DNA of 48,679 bases, taken from the NCBI RefSeq assembly GCF_000719265.1, contig NZ_JOFL01000039.1, forward strand, positions 1 to 48,679, written 5' to 3'. The position numbers and the translations under genes were made by a program. The stretch's first letter is position 1; every line of letters begins with the position of its first letter. Shown piece after piece: positions 44,940 to 48,679 of the stretch. A model generated the notes under the pieces. It saw nothing but the letters and a program-made list of their open reading frames with translations, had not been told where the DNA came from and searched no databases. The DNA is from Streptomyces roseoverticillatus (lineage in GTDB: Bacteria; Actinomycetota; Actinomycetes; Streptomycetales; Streptomycetaceae).

Positions 44940-46637
44940 TCAGCGGAGGGCGCTGAGGCGCTCGATCGCCTCGGCGACCGGCAGTTCCTCACGGGTGCCG
45001 GTGCGGCGGTCCTTGAGCTCGACGATGCCCTGGGGCGCGCCGCGGCCGACCACCAGGATGGTCGGCACGCCGATCAGCTCGGCGTCGGTGAACTTCACGC
45101 CCGGGGAGACACCGTTGCGGTCGTCAACGAGGACCCGGACTCCCGCGGAGCCCAGCTTGTCGGCGAGCTCCAGGGCGAGTTCGGTCTGCACGGCCTTGCC
45201 CGCGGCGACGACGTGGACGTCGGCGGGCGCGACCTCGCGGGGCCAGCACAGGCCGGCCTCGTCGTGCGTCTGCTCCGCGAGCGCCGCCACGGCGCGCGAG
45301 ACGCCGATGCCGTACGAGCCCATGGTGACGCGGACCGGCTTGCCGTTCTGCCCGAGGACGTCGAGGCCGAACGCGTCGGCGTACTTGCGGCCCAGCTGGA
45401 AGATGTGGCCGATCTCGATCGCCCGCCCGATCTCCAGGCCCGCCCCGCAGGAGGGGCAGGGGTCGCCCGGCTCGACCACGACGACGTCGAGGTACTGGTC
45501 GACCTCGAAGTCCCGGCCGCACACCACGTTGCGGGCGTGCTTGCCGGACTTGTTGGCGCCGGTGATCCAGGCCGTGCCGGGTGCCACGCGCGGGTCGGCG
45601 ATGTAGCGCAGACCGAGGCCCTGCGGGCCGACGTAGCCCCGTACGAGTTCGGGCCGGCCCTCGAAGTCCTCGGCCGTGACCAGTTCGACGACGGCGGGCG
45701 CCAGGTGCTCCCCCAGCTTGCCGAGGTCGACCTCGCGGTCGCCGGGCACGCCGACGGCGGTGATCTCGCCGTCGACCTTGACGAGGAGGTTCTTCAGGGT
45801 CGCGGAGGGCGGTACGCCGAGGTGGGCCGCGAGCGTCTCGATGGTGGGCGTGTCCGGGGTGTCGAGCTCCTCGACGGGGCCGTGGCCGGCGGGGTCCGCG
45901 GGGCTCACGGCGACGGTCACGGCTTCGGTGTTGGCGGCGTAGTCGCACCGGGGGCAGTCCACGAAGGTGTCCTCACCCGCTGCGGCGGGCGCCAGGAACT
46001 CCTCGGACGCCGAGCCGCCCATGGCGCCCGAGACGGCCGAGACGACGCGGTAGTCGAGGCCGAGGCGCTCGAAGATGCGGGTGTACGCCTCGCGGTGCAG
46101 GCGGTAGGACTCGGCGAGCCCCTCGTCGGTGGTGTCGAACGAGTAGGAGTCCTTCATCTGGAACTCGCGCCCGCGCAGCACGCCGGAGCGGGGGCGCGCC
46201 TCGTCCCGGTACTTGGTCTGGATCTGGTAGAGGATCACGGGCAGGTCCTTGTAGGACGTGCACTGGTCCTTGACGGTGAGGGTGAAGATCTCTTCGTGCG
46301 TGGGGCCCAGCAGGTAGTCGGCGCCCTTGCGGTCCTTGAGGCGGAAGAGGAGGTCGCCGTACTCTTCCCAGCGCCCGCTCGCCTCGTACGGCTCCTTGGG
46401 CAGCAGCGCGGGCAGCAGGACCTCCTGGCCCCCGATGGCGTCCATCTCCTCCCGCACCACGCGCGAGACGTTGTCCAGCACCTTCTTGCCGAGCGGCAGC
46501 CAGGTCCAGACACCGGCGGACGAGCGGCGGACGTAGCCGGCACGGACCAGCAGCTTGTGGCTGGCGGTCTCCGCGTCGGCAGGGTCGTCGCGCAGCGTCT
46601 TCAGCAGCGTCGTGGACATGCGCTGGACATGGGCCAT
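44940..46637 (-). CDS. proS: Prolyl-tRNA synthetase (bacterial type)
   Basis: ProS charges tRNA-Pro. The 565-residue class II synthetase has motif 1 ([22 protein letters not shown]), motif 2 ([22 protein letters not shown]) and motif 3 ([10 protein letters not shown]). An editing (INS) domain, about residues 230-390, removes mischarged alanine ([11 protein letters not shown] region). [10 protein letters not shown] and a CPSCGAG pair could bind zinc. The ATG at 46637 has AGGAGA eight bases upstream. Proline-rich proteins are frequent in this window, including three very long Pro-rich ones. Confidence 0.97.
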   Translation of the reverse strand: MAHVQRMSTTLLKTLRDDPADAETASHKLLVRAGYVRRSSAGVWTWLPLGKKVLDNVSRVVREEMDAIGGQEVLLPALLPKEPYEASGRWEEYGDLLFRLKDRKGADYLLGPTHEEIFTLTVKDQCTSYKDLPVILYQIQTKYRDEARPRSGVLRGREFQMKDSYSFDTTDEGLAESYRLHREAYTRIFERLGLDYRVVSAVSGAMGGSASEEFLAPAAAGEDTFVDCPRCDYAANTEAVTVAVSPADPAGHGPVEELDTPDTPTIETLAAHLGVPPSATLKNLLVKVDGEITAVGVPGDREVDLGKLGEHLAPAVVELVTAEDFEGRPELVRGYVGPQGLGLRYIADPRVAPGTAWITGANKSGKHARNVVCGRDFEVDQYLDVVVVEPGDPCPSCGAGLEIGRAIEIGHIFQLGRKYADAFGLDVLGQNGKPVRVTMGSYGIGVSRAVAALAEQTHDEAGLCWPREVAPADVHVVAAGKAVQTELALELADKLGSAGVRVLVDDRNGVSPGVKFTDAELIGVPTILVVGRGAPQGIVELKDRRTGTREELPVAEAIERLSALR

Positions 46638-46730
46638 GGTCGGTCTCCTGGCAGGGCGTAGGGAATTGTCAGGAGCCTAGCGGGAGCCGGGGGCACCCCT
46701 GAAACGAGTTCCCGGTGACGCTGGCGTCAG

Positions 46731-46779
46731 CCGCCTCATGCTCAATCGTTGGGCATCCCAACAGGGCGGCATGAGGCGG
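46731..46779 (-). terminator. Compound hairpin with GCCTCATGC arms
   Basis: CCGCCTCATGC (46731-46741) pairs with GCATGAGGCGG (46769-46779). Inside the loop a second stem forms, GTTGGG (46748-46753) with CCCAAC (46757-46762). It lies about 65 bases past the end of the GNAT gene and upstream of proS, and likely terminates the GNAT transcript. Confidence 0.65.
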
Positions 46780-46844
46780 GTCCGCCGGGCCGTGGGGCGC
46801 CCCACGATCGGAGCGGCGCGCCCCGCCCGCTTCCGTCTGCGCCA

Positions 46845-47378
46845 TCACCCCAGCAAGGGCAGCGGTGCCCCCATCACCACGTACGGGCTGGGCGCGCTGG
46901 GGAAGTGCACGGGGCGTGCCAGGTCGCGGTACCCGAGCTTGCGGTAGAGGGCGCGGGCGGGCGATTCGGTGTCGATGGCCGAGAGGATCGAGCGGGGCTC
47001 CGCGGCAATGTCGGTGATCATGGTGATGAGAGACCTCCCGATGCCCCGTTTCTGGAAGTCGGGGTGGACGTGCAGCTCGGTGATGACGAAGGAGTCGTCG
47101 AGCCAGTCGTCGGTGCCGGTGGCGCGCAGATACGGTTCGACGACCCCTGACCACCAGTGGCCGCGGTCATTCGGCATGCCGTAGACGAAGCCGACGAGGC
47201 GCCCGCTGCCGGTGGTCGCCCCGAGGGCGCGGGAGCCGCGGGAGGCGAGGTGGCGCAGCACGATGTGGCGCCGTACGGCGATCTCTTCCTCGGTGAGCCC
47301 GAAGGCCAGTGCCTGCACGGCCAGTGCGTCGTCGACCCGCGCGGCGAGGTCGAGCGGCCCGACCACGATGTCATCCAT
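46845..47378 (-). CDS. GNAT-family N-acetyltransferase
   Basis: A 177-residue GNAT protein. The acetyl-CoA-binding motif A is ITELHVHPDFQKRGIGRSLI (about 110-129), with the Q/R-x-x-G-x-G/A pattern in QKRGIG, followed by motif B (LYRKLGYRD). The N-terminal half (about 1-60) includes RRHIVLRHLASRGSRALG. Its substrate cannot be inferred. A second GNAT gene lies upstream on the same strand with 45 bp between, so they may be co-transcribed. Confidence 0.88.
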   Translation of the reverse strand: MDDIVVGPLDLAARVDDALAVQALAFGLTEEEIAVRRHIVLRHLASRGSRALGATTGSGRLVGFVYGMPNDRGHWWSGVVEPYLRATGTDDWLDDSFVITELHVHPDFQKRGIGRSLITMITDIAAEPRSILSAIDTESPARALYRKLGYRDLARPVHFPSAPSPYVVMGAPLPLLG

Positions 47379-47423
47379 GCGGGGAGGCTACCCGCCCGTA
47401 CCCCGCACACGGGGCCGGGCGGC

Positions 47424-48269
47424 TCAGAACAGCACGCTCATGAACGCGCCGGTCTCCTCGAAGCCCACACGCCGGTAGGCGGCCCGTGCGGCGGTGTTGT
47501 AGTCGTTCACGTAAAGGCTGACGACCGGCGACACCTCGGCGAGGGCGTAGCGCAGGACGGCCGCCATGCCGGTGACGGACAGGCCGCGGCCGCGGTGCTC
47601 GGGGGCGACCCAGACGCCCTGGATCTGGCAGGCCTGGGGCGTGGCGGCGCCGATCTCCGCCTTGAAGACGACGCGGCCGTCCTCGATGCGGGCGAAGGAG
47701 CGGCCGGAGCCGACGAGCTCGGCGACCCGGGCCTGGTAGAGGAGGCCTCCGTCGCCGGCGAGCGGAGAGACGCCGACCTCTTCGGTGAACATGGCCACGC
47801 AGGCCGGCATGATCACTTCCATCTCGTCCTTGCGGATGCGGCGGACGAACGGGTCGGGCTCGATGTCGGCGGGCATGGAGCGGGTGACCATGAGGGGCTG
47901 GTGCGTGCGCACCTCCCGCGCGGGGCCCCAGTGGGGCTCGAGGAGCGACCACAGCGCGGCGGTGGCCTCCGCGGGGCCCACGATGGACGAGCAGCGGCGC
48001 CCCGCGCGGCGTGCGCGGTCGGCGAAGGCCCGTACGGCCTCGGGTCCGGCGCAGATGGGGACGAGGTTGGCGCCGGCGTAACAGAGGGATTCGAGGCGCC
48101 CGTCGGCGTACCAGCCCCACATCTCGCCGCCGAGCCGCCAGGGGTCGAGACCCGCGACCTGGACGCGGGCGGCGACGAAGGCGTTGGCGACGGGGTCGCG
48201 GCCGAGGACGGCGAGGGCGGCCTCGATGTCGCCGGGCTCCAGGACCTTGGTGGTGGTCGTCGTCAGCAC
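47424..48269 (-). CDS. GNAT-family N-acetyltransferase with N-terminal DUF4081-like domain
   Basis: A 281-residue protein. The N-terminal half (about 1-130; VLEPGDIEAALAVLGRDPVANAFVAARV) resembles the DUF4081 domain found ahead of GNAT domains in actinobacteria. The C-terminal half is a GNAT fold with VWVAPEHRGRGLSVTGMAAVLRYAL and YRRVGFEETG. I placed the start at the GTG at 48269 because the product then matches the family N-terminus. Upstream in-frame sequence is repeat-rich and unsupported. It sits just downstream of ispG, a position I recall as conserved in Streptomyces. Confidence 0.87.
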   Translation of the reverse strand: MLTTTTTKVLEPGDIEAALAVLGRDPVANAFVAARVQVAGLDPWRLGGEMWGWYADGRLESLCYAGANLVPICAGPEAVRAFADRARRAGRRCSSIVGPAEATAALWSLLEPHWGPAREVRTHQPLMVTRSMPADIEPDPFVRRIRKDEMEVIMPACVAMFTEEVGVSPLAGDGGLLYQARVAELVGSGRSFARIEDGRVVFKAEIGAATPQACQIQGVWVAPEHRGRGLSVTGMAAVLRYALAEVSPVVSLYVNDYNTAARAAYRRVGFEETGAFMSVLF

Positions 48270-48421
48270 GTGTGGTCTTGCCTCACCGTCGCGGGGCCCG
48301 AGGCCATGGGAAACAGGTCTTGGAACTGTACCTCCAGGCCTCGGGACGCACCCCCTTCGCGGCCCGCATGGGGCGGGAAACAGCGGTGCCCCGCCCCGTA
48401 CTGGACGGAAGGCGGGGCACT

Positions 48422-48445
48422 GCCTCATGCGCGGGCGCATGAGGC
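48422..48445. terminator. Hairpin formed by two facing GCCTCATGC elements
   Basis: GCCTCATGCGC (48422-48432) and GCGCATGAGGC (48435-48445) are perfect 11-base complements separated by two bases. It is the second of two hairpins after ispG. Confidence 0.7.
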
Positions 48446-48470
48446 GGCTCGTGCACAGGTGCACGGGGCG

Positions 48471-48494
48471 GCCTCGTGCTCAGGTGCACGAGGC
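48471..48494 (-). terminator. ispG terminator hairpin (GCCTCGTGC variant)
   Basis: GCCTCGTGC (48471-48479) pairs with GCACGAGGC (48486-48494), 13 bases after the ispG stop. The arm differs from the dispersed oligomer by one base. GTGCACAGGTGCAC-like repeats lie just left of it. Confidence 0.65.
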
Positions 48495-48507
48495 GCGGGG
48501 GCAGTGG

Positions 48508-48679
48508 TCAGCCGGCAATGCTGATCTTGGGCTCGCCGGACTCGACGCCGTCCTTCTGCATCTGCTCGGCGATCTTCAGGGCTTCCTCGATGAGGGTCTC
48601 CACGATCTTCGACTCCGGCACGGTCTTGATGACCTCGCCCTTGACGAAGATCTGCCCCTTGCCATTGCCCGAGGCCACC
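48508..48679 (-). CDS. ispG: 4-hydroxy-3-methylbut-2-enyl diphosphate synthase, C-terminal end (partial)
   Basis: Only the last 57 codons are in the window. The frame continues past the right edge. The translated end contains [20 protein letters not shown] and [19 protein letters not shown], which I recognise as the C-terminus of IspG (GcpE), the iron-sulfur enzyme of the methylerythritol phosphate isoprenoid pathway. The catalytic cysteines lie outside the window. It lies upstream of the GNAT pair on the same strand, with two hairpins between. Confidence 0.88.
   Translation of the reverse strand, partial: VASGNGKGQIFVKGEVIKTVPESKIVETLIEEALKIAEQMQKDGVESGEPKISIAG

Overview
The window is very GC-rich (roughly 70 percent or more G+C by eye), uses GTG and TTG starts freely, and carries a chromosomal gene order that I recognise from Streptomyces: rnj-dapA-thyX, dapB, an M16 peptidase, pnp-rpsO, a type VII secretion locus, ribF, truB-rbfA-(DUF503)-infB-ylxR-nusA-rimP, proS and ispG. 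It is almost certainly a core chromosomal segment of a Streptomyces or a close relative. The species cannot be told from the sequence alone.

Layout. Positions 1-300 look like the promoter and leader region of a ribosomal RNA operon that is transcribed leftwards out of the window. Positions 300-10751 hold housekeeping genes, mostly on the minus strand: RNase J, two steps of the lysine/diaminopimelate pathway (DapA, DapB), the flavin-dependent thymidylate synthase ThyX, an M16 zinc peptidase, polynucleotide phosphorylase and ribosomal protein S15. Two small plus-strand membrane proteins interrupt them.

Positions 11227-29619 are a compact type VII (ESX/WXG100) secretion locus: EccD, a three-ATPase EccC, a DUF397 protein, two WXG100 substrates, the mycosin protease, EccB, EccE, an unrecognised co-translated protein, a proline-rich membrane beta-propeller protein and a proline-rich EspI-like ATPase. 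Transcription changes direction several times, with strong hairpins at convergent junctions.

Positions 29706-34895 hold ribF and, just upstream of it on the same strand, a 1390-residue protein that joins a degenerate trypsin-like domain to a STAND-like NTPase and a helical C-terminus. Positions 35260-42342 are the classic nusA-infB translation operon. Beyond it are a lipoprotein, a ferritin-like DUF4439 protein and a kinase-fold protein that has lost its catalytic residues. The window ends with proS, two GNAT acetyltransferases and the 3-prime end of ispG.

The most unusual structure is a dispersed nonamer, GCCTCATGC (complement GCATGAGGC), present about 34 times by my count. It forms a 24-bp-period array after eccD, a 17-bp-period array between the APH-like gene and proS, and arms of hairpins after other genes. 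It also lies inside disordered linkers of coding regions. Apart from the complementary arms of two hairpins, all the copies I found place GCATGAGGC on the sense strand of the neighbouring transcription unit. I saw no transposase, integrase, CRISPR array or tRNA gene.
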